Positions 55,517 through 64,000 of a stretch of DNA of 64,000 bases are shown here, in pieces. A program made the translations under genes and the position numbers. Every line of letters starts with the position of its first letter. Position 1 is the stretch's first letter. The notes beneath the pieces were generated by a model that had not been told where the DNA came from, did no database searches, and saw only the letters and a program-made list of their open reading frames with translations. Source of the DNA: Pseudoflavitalea rhizosphaerae (GTDB lineage: Bacteria; Bacteroidota; Bacteroidia; Chitinophagales; Chitinophagaceae); the NCBI RefSeq assembly GCF_003991355.1, contig NZ_RCSU01000002.1:310001-374000 (forward strand), written 5' to 3'.

Positions 55517-58006
55517 ATGAAGCGGATAGCTACTGTTGTTCTGTTGATGTCTTTTACGGCATCCTATGCACAAGTGTACAAGGATAAAAATGCACCGGTG
55601 GAATCGCGTGTAAATGACCTGGCTTCCAGGATGACGCTGGAAGAAAAGATCGATTATATCGGCGGCTACAAGGGATTTTATATTCGCGGGATCGAAAGAC
55701 TGGGACTGCCTGAGATCAAACTTACCGATGGCCCCGTAGGTACTCACAAAGATGGAAAATCCACCGCCTACCCTGCCAGCGTATTATCAGCGGCCACCTG
55801 GGATACGGCCCTTGTATATGAATTGGGAAAACAGTTAGGGCGTGATTCCCGGGCACGTGGCGTGCATGTATTGCTGGCCCCCGGCATGAACATCCTCCGC
55901 GCTCCCATGGGTGGCAGGAACTTCGAATATTTTACGGAAGACCCATTCCTCAATGCACGTATGGCCGTTGCTTATGTGAAAGGATTGCAGGATGAAAAGG
56001 TAGTTGCTACTGTAAAACATTATGCAGCCAACAACCAGGAATGGGACAGGCATAACGTGAGCAGCGATATAGATGAGCGCACTTTGCATGAGATCTACCT
56101 TCCCGCTTTTAAAGCTGCTGTACAGGAAGCCAAAGCAGGCTCCATCATGAACAGCTATAACCTCATCAACGGCGTACACGCCTCACAGCATGATGAGCTT
56201 AATAATAAAATATTGAGGGATATGTGGGGCTTCGATGGTTTTGTGATGAGCGACTGGTCTTCCACCTACGACGCAGTTGGCGCCGCCAATGGTGGCCTGG
56301 ACCTGGAAATGCCACGCGCACGTTTCATGACAAAAGAGAAACTGGTCCCGGCTATACAACAGGGACTGGTGAAGGAATCCACCATCGATGATAAAGTGAA
56401 AAGGATGCTCCGCATCATTTTCCGTTTCGGCTTCTTCGATAATGTACAACTGGACAAAAATATTCCACTCGACAATCCTGATGCAGCCAAAGCCGCACTG
56501 GAACTGGCCCGGGGAGGTATCGTACTGCTGAAGAACAAAGGAAATGTACTGCCACTGAACAGTGAAAAAGTGAAAACCCTGGCAGTGATCGGCCCCAATG
56601 CCAACGCATACATTTCAGGGGGTGGCAGCTCATACACTTTTCCTTTTCACTCCGTTTCTACATTACAGGGAATTCAGCAATTAGAGAAAAATGTAAAAAC
56701 GATTTACGCCCCCGGCCTGCCCACCCTGCCGGATATGGTGGCGCAATCCGTTTTCTATACTGGGCCTGGCAGCAAAACAAAAGGACTGAAAGGCGAATAC
56801 TTCAGCAATATCAGACTGAGCGGTACACCTGCAAAAACTGTTGTTGACTCCATCGTCAGCATCAACAATGGCTGGCATATCGCGGCGGAAAACCAGGGTA
56901 TTCCTTTCGATCATTGCTCCATGCGCTGGACCGGCGTGGTGCGCCCCGGCAAAACAAGCGGCTACCGTTTCACCGTTCGCGGATTCGACGGCTTCAGGCT
57001 TTATGTAGATACCGCGCTCGTGATCAACGAATGGAGAGACCAGGGCATCACCACCCGTGAAGCTGTTGTACAACTAGAAGCGGGAAAAGAATACAAGGTC
57101 CGTCTGGAATACTTTGCCAACGTGCATCCTGTGGATATCAGCTTTGCATGGAGAGAGGATAAACTGCTCTTTGAAGACGCCATCAGTGCAGCATCAGGAG
57201 CGGATGCCGCCATCGTATGCATCGGATTCAATGAAAGCAGTGAACGCGAAAGCAACGACAGAACATTCGCCCTCCCTCAATTCCAGGACAGTCTCATTCA
57301 ATCTATCGCCAAAGCAAATCCCAATACCATCGTACTGCTGAATGCCGGTGGAAATGTGGACATGCAAAAATGGATTTCAAAGATCCCTGCGCTTGTGCAT
57401 ACCTGGTATGCCGGACAGGAAGGCGGCACCGCCATCGCAGAGATCCTGTTCGGGAAAACAAATCCCAGTGGCAAACTACCTGTAAGCTTCGAGAAAAAAT
57501 GGGAAGACAATCCTGCGTTCAACTACTACTATGATCCTGCCAATACCAAACGAGTGGCTTATAAGGAAGGGATTTTCATGGGCTATCGTCACTACGACCG
57601 CGGCCCGGTGAAACCAATGTTCCCATTCGGTTTCGGCCTCTCTTATACCCGTTTCAAATACAATGGACTGCTTGTAAAAAATGATGATGCCGCCTCTAAC
57701 CCCAGGGTACAGGTGCAGTTCACCCTTACCAATACAGGAAAAGCCGATGGCGCTGAAGTAGCGCAGGTATATGTAAGGCCATTGAATGCAAAAGTCCCGC
57801 GTCCCTATAAGGAGCTGAAAGCATTCTCCAAAACATTCCTGAAAAAAGGAGATAAGAAAACGATCAGTCTCACGCTGGATGCTACTGCATTCCAGTATTA
57901 CAGTACGGAGAAACATGGATTTGTGCACGATGCAGGCGAATATGAGATCATTGTGGCTGCTTCGGCAGAGGACATCAGGTTAAGAAAGACGGTTCGTATC
58001 CAATAG
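55517..58006 (+). CDS. Glycoside hydrolase family 3 with PA14 insert
   Basis: 829 residues with signal peptide MKRIATVVLLMSFTASYA. GH3 N-terminal barrel about 25-300 with 'KHYAANNQEWDRH' (167-179) and the nucleophile Asp246 in 'GFVMSDWSSTYDA'. The alpha/beta sandwich about 310-690 is interrupted by a PA14 domain at about 415-555 ('GLKGEYFSNIRLSG', 'SGYRFTVRGFDGFRLYVD'). Acid/base Glu lies in 'GFNESSERESNDRTFALP' near 574-580. An Fn3-like domain ends it. PA14-type GH3 enzymes are exo-beta-glycosidases that release single sugars from glycosides; the PA14 part shapes the sugar site. It follows the esterase gene by 26 bases. Confidence 0.95.
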   Translation: MKRIATVVLLMSFTASYAQVYKDKNAPVESRVNDLASRMTLEEKIDYIGGYKGFYIRGIERLGLPEIKLTDGPVGTHKDGKSTAYPASVLSAATWDTALVYELGKQLGRDSRARGVHVLLAPGMNILRAPMGGRNFEYFTEDPFLNARMAVAYVKGLQDEKVVATVKHYAANNQEWDRHNVSSDIDERTLHEIYLPAFKAAVQEAKAGSIMNSYNLINGVHASQHDELNNKILRDMWGFDGFVMSDWSSTYDAVGAANGGLDLEMPRARFMTKEKLVPAIQQGLVKESTIDDKVKRMLRIIFRFGFFDNVQLDKNIPLDNPDAAKAALELARGGIVLLKNKGNVLPLNSEKVKTLAVIGPNANAYISGGGSSYTFPFHSVSTLQGIQQLEKNVKTIYAPGLPTLPDMVAQSVFYTGPGSKTKGLKGEYFSNIRLSGTPAKTVVDSIVSINNGWHIAAENQGIPFDHCSMRWTGVVRPGKTSGYRFTVRGFDGFRLYVDTALVINEWRDQGITTREAVVQLEAGKEYKVRLEYFANVHPVDISFAWREDKLLFEDAISAASGADAAIVCIGFNESSERESNDRTFALPQFQDSLIQSIAKANPNTIVLLNAGGNVDMQKWISKIPALVHTWYAGQEGGTAIAEILFGKTNPSGKLPVSFEKKWEDNPAFNYYYDPANTKRVAYKEGIFMGYRHYDRGPVKPMFPFGFGLSYTRFKYNGLLVKNDDAASNPRVQVQFTLTNTGKADGAEVAQVYVRPLNAKVPRPYKELKAFSKTFLKKGDKKTISLTLDATAFQYYSTEKHGFVHDAGEYEIIVAASAEDIRLRKTVRIQ

Positions 58007-58047
58007 ATCAGATAACACTTAAAAGAATAACCGAAAAAAATAGAAAT

Positions 58048-60324
58048 ATGATTTTTAGCGAAGGTGGAGAAAAGAGAGCACTGGCTTTAGAACAACTGGA
58101 AACAGAGCTGGTGATAGTAGGCGGCGGCGTGTCCGGCGTTTGCGCAGCCATCACAGCGGCCCGGAAAGGCGTAAAAGTGGTGTTGCTGCAAGACAGGCCG
58201 GTGCTCGGCGGTAATGCCAGCAGCGAAGTCCGGTTGTGGATGCTCGGGGCAACCTCGCATATGGGCAATAACAACAGGTGGGCCCGCGAAGGCGGTGTGG
58301 TGGATGAACTGATGGTGGAAAATATGTACCGCAACAAAGAAGGCAATCCCCTCATTTTTGACACAGTGATGCTTGATATGGTAAAGTCTGAACCCAATAT
58401 CACGCTCCTGCTTAACACAGTAGTATATCATCTTGAAAAGTCCGCCGCCAATGAGATCAGTGCCGTGAAAGCCTTTTGCAGCCAGAATTCCACTGAGTAC
58501 ATTGTAAAGGCCCCACTCTTTGTGGATGCATCAGGAGACGGCATCGTTGGATTTCTTGCAGGCGCTGCCTTCAGAATGGGCGCAGAAAGCAAAGATGAGT
58601 TCGGTGAGAAATTCGCGCCATCGAAAGAATACGGAGAACTGCTGGGGCATAGCCTCTATTTCTACAGCAAGGATGTGGGCAGGCCTGTAAAATTTGTCCC
58701 CCCCTCCTATGCATTACAGGACATTACCACAATTCCAAGATTCAAAAATTTCAATACACGAGAATACGGTTGTAAGCTCTGGTGGCTGGAATATGGCGGC
58801 CGCCTGGATACTGTACACGATACCGAAAAGATAAAATGGGAATTATGGAAAGTGGCATACGGCGCCTGGAACTATATAAAGAATTCCGGTAATTTTCCTG
58901 AAGCGGAAAACCTTACGCTCGAATGGGTGGGAACTATCCCCGGAAAAAGAGAAAGCCGCCGCTTCGAAGGTGAGTATATGCTGAAGCAGCAGGACATTGT
59001 GGAGCAACGCTTCCATGAAGATGCAGTAGCATTCGGTGGCTGGAGCATCGATCTCCATCCTGCCGATGGCGTTTTCAGTGAAAAACCCGGCTGTAATCAA
59101 TGGCATGGCAAGGGGCTCTACCAGATCCCTTACCGCTCGCTTTACAGCAGGAATATCAAAAACCTTTTCCTCGCCGGAAGGATCATCAGCGCAACGCATG
59201 TGGCATTCGGTTCTTCGCGCGTTATGGCTACCGCTGCACATGCTGCACAGGCGGTTGCAATGGCGGCAGTTATTTGCCTGGATAAGAAAATACTTCCGGC
59301 AGAAATCTATCACCGGCAACATATAGGGGCATTGCAAACCGAATTACTGAAGACCGGCCACCATATTCCCGGGCTGCTCCTGAACGATAAAAAAGACCTG
59401 GTGAAACAAGCTTCCATTACGGCTTCCAGCGAACTGGTGCTGAAGGAACTTCCTGAATCCAAACTGTTGAAAAGCCTGGAAACGGCAGCGGCACAGATGG
59501 TTCCACTCAAAGCAGGAAAAGTACAGGATTTCATTTTCCATGCTGAGGGAAATTCAGCCACTCAACTGGAAGTGGAATTGCGCATCAGCAGCAAACCATA
59601 CAACCACACCCCCGATGTAACGCTTGAAAAGAAAACAATTCCCATCCATCCCGGGAAAAACTGTATCCATCTCAGCTTCGATGCAGTGATGGAAGAACAA
59701 GCTTATGCATTTGTGACCTTCCTGAAAAACCCGGACATACAATTACATTTTTCCACTAAACGTGTAACAGGTGTATTGTCCGTTTTCAATTCCATCAACA
59801 AGGCAGTATCGAATTTTGGAAAACAAACGCCGCCTGAGGACCTGGGTGTGGATACATTCGAATTCTGGTGCCCCAAAAGAAGACCTGATGGAGAGAATAT
59901 CGCGTTTAAATATCTTTCCGGAATCGATCTCTTCCGCGCCGGCAATATTGCCAATGGTTTAGACAGGCCGGTATCATCCCCCAATGCCTGGGTAGCAGAT
60001 TTCAATGATCCCAATCCGCACCTGACCATCAGATGGAAAGAGAAAAAACAAATTTCCACTATCGATCTGTTATTCGATACAGACTATGATCATCCGATGG
60101 AAACTGTACTGATGGGGCATCCGGAAGATGTGATGCCTTTCTGTGTGAGAAACTATATAGTGAAAGACGATCAGGGAAACATTGTACATCAACAAAAAGA
60201 GAATTATCAAACAGTGAACAATATCAGGTTAACACAACCGGTATCTACCAGCAGCCTCACCATTGAAGTGGAACATCCTTCAGCTGATGTGCCTGCCGCA
60301 ATTTTTTCCGTGAGATGTTATTAG
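58048..60324 (+). CDS. Cytoplasmic FAD-dependent oxidoreductase with C-terminal beta domains
   Basis: 758 residues, no signal peptide. The N-terminal 'ELVIVGGGVSGVCAAITAAR' (20-39) is a Rossmann GxGxxG motif, followed by 'QDRPVLGGNASSEVRLWMLG', 'FVDASGDGIVGFLAGAAF' and 'NLFLAGRIISATHVAFGSSR', the pattern of the PF12831 FAD oxidoreductase family. From about 440 on the sequence is beta-rich and unlike the core. Related proteins are often misnamed xanthan lyase. Its place between a glycosidase and an importer suggests it oxidises an imported sugar or aglycone inside the cell; the substrate is not evident. Confidence 0.88.
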   Translation: MIFSEGGEKRALALEQLETELVIVGGGVSGVCAAITAARKGVKVVLLQDRPVLGGNASSEVRLWMLGATSHMGNNNRWAREGGVVDELMVENMYRNKEGNPLIFDTVMLDMVKSEPNITLLLNTVVYHLEKSAANEISAVKAFCSQNSTEYIVKAPLFVDASGDGIVGFLAGAAFRMGAESKDEFGEKFAPSKEYGELLGHSLYFYSKDVGRPVKFVPPSYALQDITTIPRFKNFNTREYGCKLWWLEYGGRLDTVHDTEKIKWELWKVAYGAWNYIKNSGNFPEAENLTLEWVGTIPGKRESRRFEGEYMLKQQDIVEQRFHEDAVAFGGWSIDLHPADGVFSEKPGCNQWHGKGLYQIPYRSLYSRNIKNLFLAGRIISATHVAFGSSRVMATAAHAAQAVAMAAVICLDKKILPAEIYHRQHIGALQTELLKTGHHIPGLLLNDKKDLVKQASITASSELVLKELPESKLLKSLETAAAQMVPLKAGKVQDFIFHAEGNSATQLEVELRISSKPYNHTPDVTLEKKTIPIHPGKNCIHLSFDAVMEEQAYAFVTFLKNPDIQLHFSTKRVTGVLSVFNSINKAVSNFGKQTPPEDLGVDTFEFWCPKRRPDGENIAFKYLSGIDLFRAGNIANGLDRPVSSPNAWVADFNDPNPHLTIRWKEKKQISTIDLLFDTDYDHPMETVLMGHPEDVMPFCVRNYIVKDDQGNIVHQQKENYQTVNNIRLTQPVSTSSLTIEVEHPSADVPAAIFSVRCY

Positions 60325-60349
60325 CCATTCAATCGCCTAAATTAGCAAC

Positions 60350-62032
60350 ATGAATTCAGCCATCGATGCTTCCGTAATAGTGATCTTTTCCGTTTTTATC
60401 ATGCTGGTGGGTTTCTCGTTTTCCGGTACCGGCCGCAATCTGAAGTCGTTCTTTGCCGGTGGTGAAGCCGTTCCCTGGAGTATCGGGGGGCTGAGCCTCT
60501 TCATGAGCTTCTTCTCCGCAGGTACTTTTGTGGCCTGGGGTTCCATCGCCTACAAGTATGGCTGGGTGGCTATTACCATTCAGTGGACGATGTGTATCGG
60601 CGGACTGATCACAGGTGTTTTTCTCGCGCCCAAATGGAAAGCAACAGGCAATCTTACCGCTGCCGAATTCATCAGGGAGCGACTGGGAGAGAAAGTGCAG
60701 AAATCCTATATCTATATTTTCATGCTGGTGTCTTTATTCATCAAAGGTTCTGTGCTGTATTCCGTTGCGAGACTGGTAGGGTCATCACTCGATTTTCCAC
60801 TGGTGCCCGTAACAGTTGTACTGGGCATTCTCATGATCGCTTATACGGCCGTTGGTGGATTGTGGGCTGTAATGGTAACAGATATCCTGCAATTTGTGAT
60901 CCTCACGGCTGCTGTGCTGCTGATCATTCCTCTCGTATTCCAGGAAGCTGGTGGCTTCAGCAATTTCATGGCAAAGAAACCGGAAGGGTTCTTCGATGTG
61001 GTGAATGGCGAATACACCTGGGGATTCATCGCCGCCTTTGCGATCTATCATATTTTCTATATAGGAGGGAACTGGACTTTTGTACAACGATACACCAGTG
61101 TAGATACCCCGAAATCCGCCGGCAAAGTGGCTTTCCTGTTTGCTGCACTTTACCTGATCAGCCCGATCCTGTGGATGCTGCCGCCAATGGTTTACCAAAC
61201 CATCAACCCAACCCTCACAGGACTGGAAACGGAGAACGCCTACCTGATGGTATGCAAGCAGGTATTACCTGCAGGTCTTATGGGGCTGATACTTACAGGA
61301 ATGTATTTTTCCACTTCTGCATCTGCGAATACTGCACTGAACGTAGTATCGGCAGTATTCACCAACGACATCTATAAAGGCAGTATCAATCCCAACGCAT
61401 CCGACAAAAAACTGATGAAAGTGGCACGCACTTCTTCCTGGCTATTCGGATTCGGAATGATCGCCATAGCACTGATAGTTCCTTATATCGGTGGAATTGT
61501 GGAATTCACGCTGAGCATCGGCGCCATTACCGGAGGCCCGTTGCTGGCCCCGCCTATCTGGGCGCTGTTCTCAAAAAGACTAACGGGAAAGGCTACACTG
61601 CTAATTACGATCGTAAGCTTGCTGGTGAACCTTCTCTTCAAAATGATCCTTCCATTTGTGATCGATTATAAACTGAGCAGGGGCAATGAAATGCTGCTCG
61701 GCGTTCTCTTACCCGCAATCCTGCTGGTGCTCTATGAGCTCTACGCTGCTTCCAAAGGCTCCGTCAGTACTGAATATGCAGACATGCAGCAACGAAAACT
61801 GCGTAGGAAACAGGAAGCTGTTGCCGTCAGCGAAGAAGAGCTGAGTGCCGTGAGAAGACAAAACAAATTCGGCTTACGCATCATTGCTTTCTCACTGGCT
61901 TTCACCGCCGTGTTGCTGTTTGTGCTGAGCGCGCTTACCTCCAAAGCATCCGGAATGGTTTCAGGGATTGCCACGGTTATCCTGGTGCTGGCATTGATCC
62001 CCTGGTTCAACTCGAGAAAGATAAAAGGATAA
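60350..62032 (+). CDS. Sodium:solute symporter (SSS family), last gene of the operon
   Basis: 560 residues with about fourteen hydrophobic segments. SSS features: 'SFSGTGRNLKSFFAGGEAVP' after TM1, 'SLFMSFFSAGTFVAWG', 'YTAVGGLWAVMVTDILQFVI', 'NWTFVQRYTS' and 'SASANTALNVVSAVFTNDIY' (Na2-site Ser/Thr region in TM8). The cytoplasmic loop near 465-500 is charged. It imports the sugar or aglycone released in the periplasm using the sodium gradient. A terminator follows 24 bases after the stop, which ends the nine-gene operon. Confidence 0.95.
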   Translation: MNSAIDASVIVIFSVFIMLVGFSFSGTGRNLKSFFAGGEAVPWSIGGLSLFMSFFSAGTFVAWGSIAYKYGWVAITIQWTMCIGGLITGVFLAPKWKATGNLTAAEFIRERLGEKVQKSYIYIFMLVSLFIKGSVLYSVARLVGSSLDFPLVPVTVVLGILMIAYTAVGGLWAVMVTDILQFVILTAAVLLIIPLVFQEAGGFSNFMAKKPEGFFDVVNGEYTWGFIAAFAIYHIFYIGGNWTFVQRYTSVDTPKSAGKVAFLFAALYLISPILWMLPPMVYQTINPTLTGLETENAYLMVCKQVLPAGLMGLILTGMYFSTSASANTALNVVSAVFTNDIYKGSINPNASDKKLMKVARTSSWLFGFGMIAIALIVPYIGGIVEFTLSIGAITGGPLLAPPIWALFSKRLTGKATLLITIVSLLVNLLFKMILPFVIDYKLSRGNEMLLGVLLPAILLVLYELYAASKGSVSTEYADMQQRKLRRKQEAVAVSEEELSAVRRQNKFGLRIIAFSLAFTAVLLFVLSALTSKASGMVSGIATVILVLALIPWFNSRKIKG

Positions 62033-62054
62033 TAATACACAAATAGAAACCTGG

Positions 62055-62084
62055 AAGCCGCAGCAACTTGCTGTGGCTTTTTAT
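62055..62084 (+). terminator. Rho-independent terminator of the nine-gene operon
   Basis: Stem 62056-62065 / 62069-62078 (ten pairs with one G-U) and a three-base loop, followed by a T-run to 62084. Located just after the symporter stop and before the convergent lipoprotein gene. Confidence 0.9.
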
Positions 62085-62087
62085 TGA

Positions 62088-62447
62088 TCACTTACGGAGT
62101 ACCATGTATGATTTCGGCGATTCCGGGATCATGGGCCCGAAGTACTCGATCTTGATCGTATTGCCATCAATGATCATGAAGTCCAGTGTGATGTCCGGAT
62201 ATTCACCTCTCTGGGATCTAAGCCTGATCTTGTTCTCCGGGAAAGTAACCAGTGAAGTGTCTTTGAAACTGCTGCCGGACTCCCCCCTCACCATTCGTCC
62301 GCCGGAGATGAAATGTAAAGTTGTATTGCCTGCTACAGGCGTTACTTCTGTATAGAGTCCCGAAAGTTGACCGGAATCATGTTTGCTCTTTTTACAGGCT
62401 GCAACGCTGAGTGCGGAAGCACAGAGCAGGAAAATGGAAAGTTTCAT
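62088..62447 (-). CDS. Small lipoprotein of unknown function
   Basis: 119 residues from ATG at 62447 (MKLSIFLLCASALSVAAC, lipid Cys18). The frame extends upstream to 62618, but those residues are not signal-like and would bury the lipobox. After the Cys comes 'KKSKHDSGQLSGLYTEVTPV', then alternating beta strands ('TLHFISGGRMVRGES', 'DITLDFMIIDGNTIKIEYFG'). The '-LSGLYTE' start and compact beta pattern resemble small lipocalin-like lipoproteins of Bacteroidota, but the family is not certain. Convergent with the uptake operon. Confidence 0.75.
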   Translation of the reverse strand: MKLSIFLLCASALSVAACKKSKHDSGQLSGLYTEVTPVAGNTTLHFISGGRMVRGESGSSFKDTSLVTFPENKIRLRSQRGEYPDITLDFMIIDGNTIKIEYFGPMIPESPKSYMVLRK

Positions 62448-62810
62448 ATGCTCACAGGTTTTATGATCTGACCCTTGAATCAAATCTTCCGTTGCACATG
62501 AATTGTTATAGCTGGTGTCAATCGCCGGTTTCAGAGTTCGAATACACACTATTGCGGTCCCAATCGCAGTTTTTGGTCGTCGTTTATTCTTATCCGGGAA
62601 AAACAGTGGCGGCGTCACGGCCAGTAATACCGGGGCTGACTAAAAAGGTCAGAGAGCTGGCAGTCGCTCGCCTCCCGGCGAGTGACTTGTATTTGTTCGC
62701 CTCCGGCGAACACCGCATCGCCAGAGGCGACTGAATAAAGCTCACTCGCCGGAGGCGAGCGTATGGGCTCCCAGGAATTCCAAGATGGTAGCATTTAGCA
62801 GCATCGATGA
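62448..62810. other. Non-coding gap carrying repeat copy B
   Basis: 363 bases without a gene. The left 180 bases are the upstream region of the small lipoprotein gene, with no clear promoter. The right half is the hairpin repeat copy B, which ends 15 bases before the stop of the GNAT/carbon-nitrogen hydrolase gene. Confidence 0.6.
62631..62795. repeat. Four-hairpin intergenic repeat, copy B
   Basis: Positions 62631-62713 are identical to 39519-39601. After that the copies differ by a few substitutions and small indels, but the third and fourth hairpins remain, and both copies share GGGCTCCC and AAGATGGTAGC near the right end. Unlike copy A, the terminal inverse GTCAGCCCC is missing (the DNA reads ATTTAGCAGC instead), so this copy looks truncated or diverged on the right. 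It lies just beyond the 3' end of a minus-strand gene, as copy A does. Confidence 0.85.
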
Positions 62811-64000
62811 TCAAAGTAACTTTTCCTTACCATCTTCAAAATAGTGGATCCTGTAAAGGTCATCACGGCGATCGAACCAGGTGCGTACATTCCCTGCCAG
62901 TTTGTTGCGTTTGATCAGGTTCATGTCGAGGTCCTGGTAGATCAGCGTTTCATCGCCGGGCTCGGCTTCCGCAGCAATGGCTTCCCGGTGGAATTCCACA
63001 TCTGATGGAGTAAGGATAGCGCTCTGGGCATACTGGATATCCAAATTATCAACCTGCGGCAGATTACCCACGGCGCCCGCCAGTACCACGTATACCTGGT
63101 TTTCCACGGCCCTTGCCTGTGCACAATAACGAACACGGTTATACGCTCTCCGGTCATCCGTATTGAAGGGAACAAAAATGATCTGAGCTCCTTTGCTGGT
63201 AGCGATCCTGCACAGCTCAGGGAATTCAACATCGTAACAAATGGAAATCGCGATCTTACCACAATCCGTATCAAATACTTCCACTTTATCGCCGGGTTTC
63301 ACGCCCCACCATTTTAATTCATGCGGCGTGATATGAAGTTTGTATTGCTTATCGAAGCTTCCGTCTCTACGGAACAGGTAAGAAATATTGTACAGTTCTT
63401 CGTCTTCTTCCGTTTGCAGGTGAGATCCTGCGATAATATTTGTATTGTATTTAATGGCCATCTGGCGGAAGAATTCGATGTATTGAGTGGTGAAGGCAGA
63501 CAATTGCCGGACGGCCGTACCGGGTCTTTTGTTCGGCAGAAAGGAAAGCAATTGCATAGTTAGCATTTCCGGGAACAATACAAAATCACTTTTGTAATCA
63601 GCTGCCACATCGATAAAATATTCGCAATGCTGCGCAAATTCCTCGAAGCTGTTCACCATCCGCATCATATACTGCACGGCGCAGACGCGCACATAAGTGT
63701 TGAATTGTTGTTCTCCTTCCGCCTGGTAATCCAGGTTCACCCATTCCATGAAAGTGGCAAATCCACCGCTTTCCTTATCTCCCGGCAAGTAATCCTTGAT
63801 GATCCGTTTCAGGGTAAAACCATTGGACAACTGAGTGGTAAGCACAGGGTCGAATATCTTTTTGTCCATTACATTCTGTACATATTCCCGGATATCCATT
63901 TCATTTGCATAGAGATGATAATTGGGAAGCCGCCCTCCCACCACGATGCGCTTGAGGTTCATTTCGCGGGCCAGCTTTTTCCTGGCTTCGTACAATCTCC
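62811..64000 (-). CDS. GNAT acetyltransferase / carbon-nitrogen hydrolase fusion, 5' end beyond the window
   Basis: The frame is open to the window edge; about 395 residues are visible. The first 65 or so ('YEARKKLAREMNLKRIVVGG', 'RLPNYHLYANEM') are the last part of a GNAT domain. From about 100 a nitrilase-superfamily domain follows with the Glu-Lys-Cys triad: Glu143 in 'LFPEML', Lys219 in 'QYKLHITPHE', Cys253 in 'SICYDVEFPEL' (numbering from the visible Met at 63995). The fusion is known as a bifunctional GNAT/carbon-nitrogen hydrolase of about 510 residues; the real start therefore lies some 115 codons upstream, outside the window. It would hydrolyse an amide; substrate unknown. Confidence 0.9.
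   Translation of the reverse strand, partial: RLYEARKKLAREMNLKRIVVGGRLPNYHLYANEMDIREYVQNVMDKKIFDPVLTTQLSNGFTLKRIIKDYLPGDKESGGFATFMEWVNLDYQAEGEQQFNTYVRVCAVQYMMRMVNSFEEFAQHCEYFIDVAADYKSDFVLFPEMLTMQLLSFLPNKRPGTAVRQLSAFTTQYIEFFRQMAIKYNTNIIAGSHLQTEEDEELYNISYLFRRDGSFDKQYKLHITPHELKWWGVKPGDKVEVFDTDCGKIAISICYDVEFPELCRIATSKGAQIIFVPFNTDDRRAYNRVRYCAQARAVENQVYVVLAGAVGNLPQVDNLDIQYAQSAILTPSDVEFHREAIAAEAEPGDETLIYQDLDMNLIKRNKLAGNVRTWFDRRDDLYRIHYFEDGKEKLL

Noticed and set aside
60583-61377. 264-codon plus-strand frame inside the symporter gene
   Set aside because: Out-of-frame shadow; the in-frame product is an unmistakable SSS transporter.

Overview
The window comes from a Bacteroidota genome, most probably of the family Chitinophagaceae (order Chitinophagales). 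This is inferred from three SusC/SusD outer-membrane uptake pairs, two ECF sigma factor / FecR anti-sigma pairs, a giant protein ending in a type IX secretion (T9SS) sorting domain, abundant lipoprotein signals, and the near absence of Shine-Dalgarno sequences. No rRNA, tRNA, CRISPR array, transposase or phage gene was seen.

Layout. Positions 1-7621 (all minus strand) form a first nutrient-uptake locus: ECF sigma factor, FecR anti-sigma factor, SusC receptor with an STN signalling domain, SusD lipoprotein, and a DUF4843-like lipoprotein cut by the window start. Positions 7771-12603 hold one 1610-residue gene that joins a DnaQ-like exonuclease, a RecQ helicase and a UvrD-type helicase. Next come RNA-binding housekeeping genes (an RRM protein and a cold-shock-domain protein), a FabH-like ketosynthase with a small unknown partner, an MFS exporter, a secreted-looking cytosine-deaminase-like amidohydrolase and an AraC regulator (12853-18995), and an unknown acidic protein (19060-19671).

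Positions 19863-27350 (plus strand) form a second uptake locus: ECF sigma, FecR, a short SusC without STN domain, SusD, and a nucleotide pyrophosphatase/phosphodiesterase. No glycosidase is present, so this locus looks built for phosphodiester substrates. It is convergent with a 2644-residue surface or secreted protein (27483-35417) that carries four tandem modules of about 400 residues, FG-GAP-like repeats, a GEVED domain and a T9SS tail. A BI-1/YccA membrane protein, a YdiJ/D-lactate-dehydrogenase-like flavo-iron-sulfur protein and a secreted protein of unknown function follow, all on the minus strand.

Positions 42401-62032 hold one nine-gene plus-strand operon with tight or overlapping junctions and a terminator: SusC, SusD, DUF5017-like lipoprotein, two related large secreted proteins that look like unclassified alpha/alpha-barrel carbohydrate-active enzymes, an SGNH esterase, a GH3 glycosidase with PA14 insert, a cytoplasmic FAD oxidoreductase and a sodium:solute symporter. 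Together they make a complete path: outer-membrane capture, periplasmic de-esterification and glycoside cleavage, inner-membrane import, and cytoplasmic oxidation. The operon has no adjacent regulator but sits behind a 964-base non-coding region with a perfect 14-base inverted repeat and short tandem repeats.

Two copies of a four-hairpin intergenic repeat (39520-39690 and 62631-62795) share an identical 83-base stretch. Each lies just downstream of the 3' end of a minus-strand gene. The window ends inside a GNAT-carbon-nitrogen hydrolase fusion gene.
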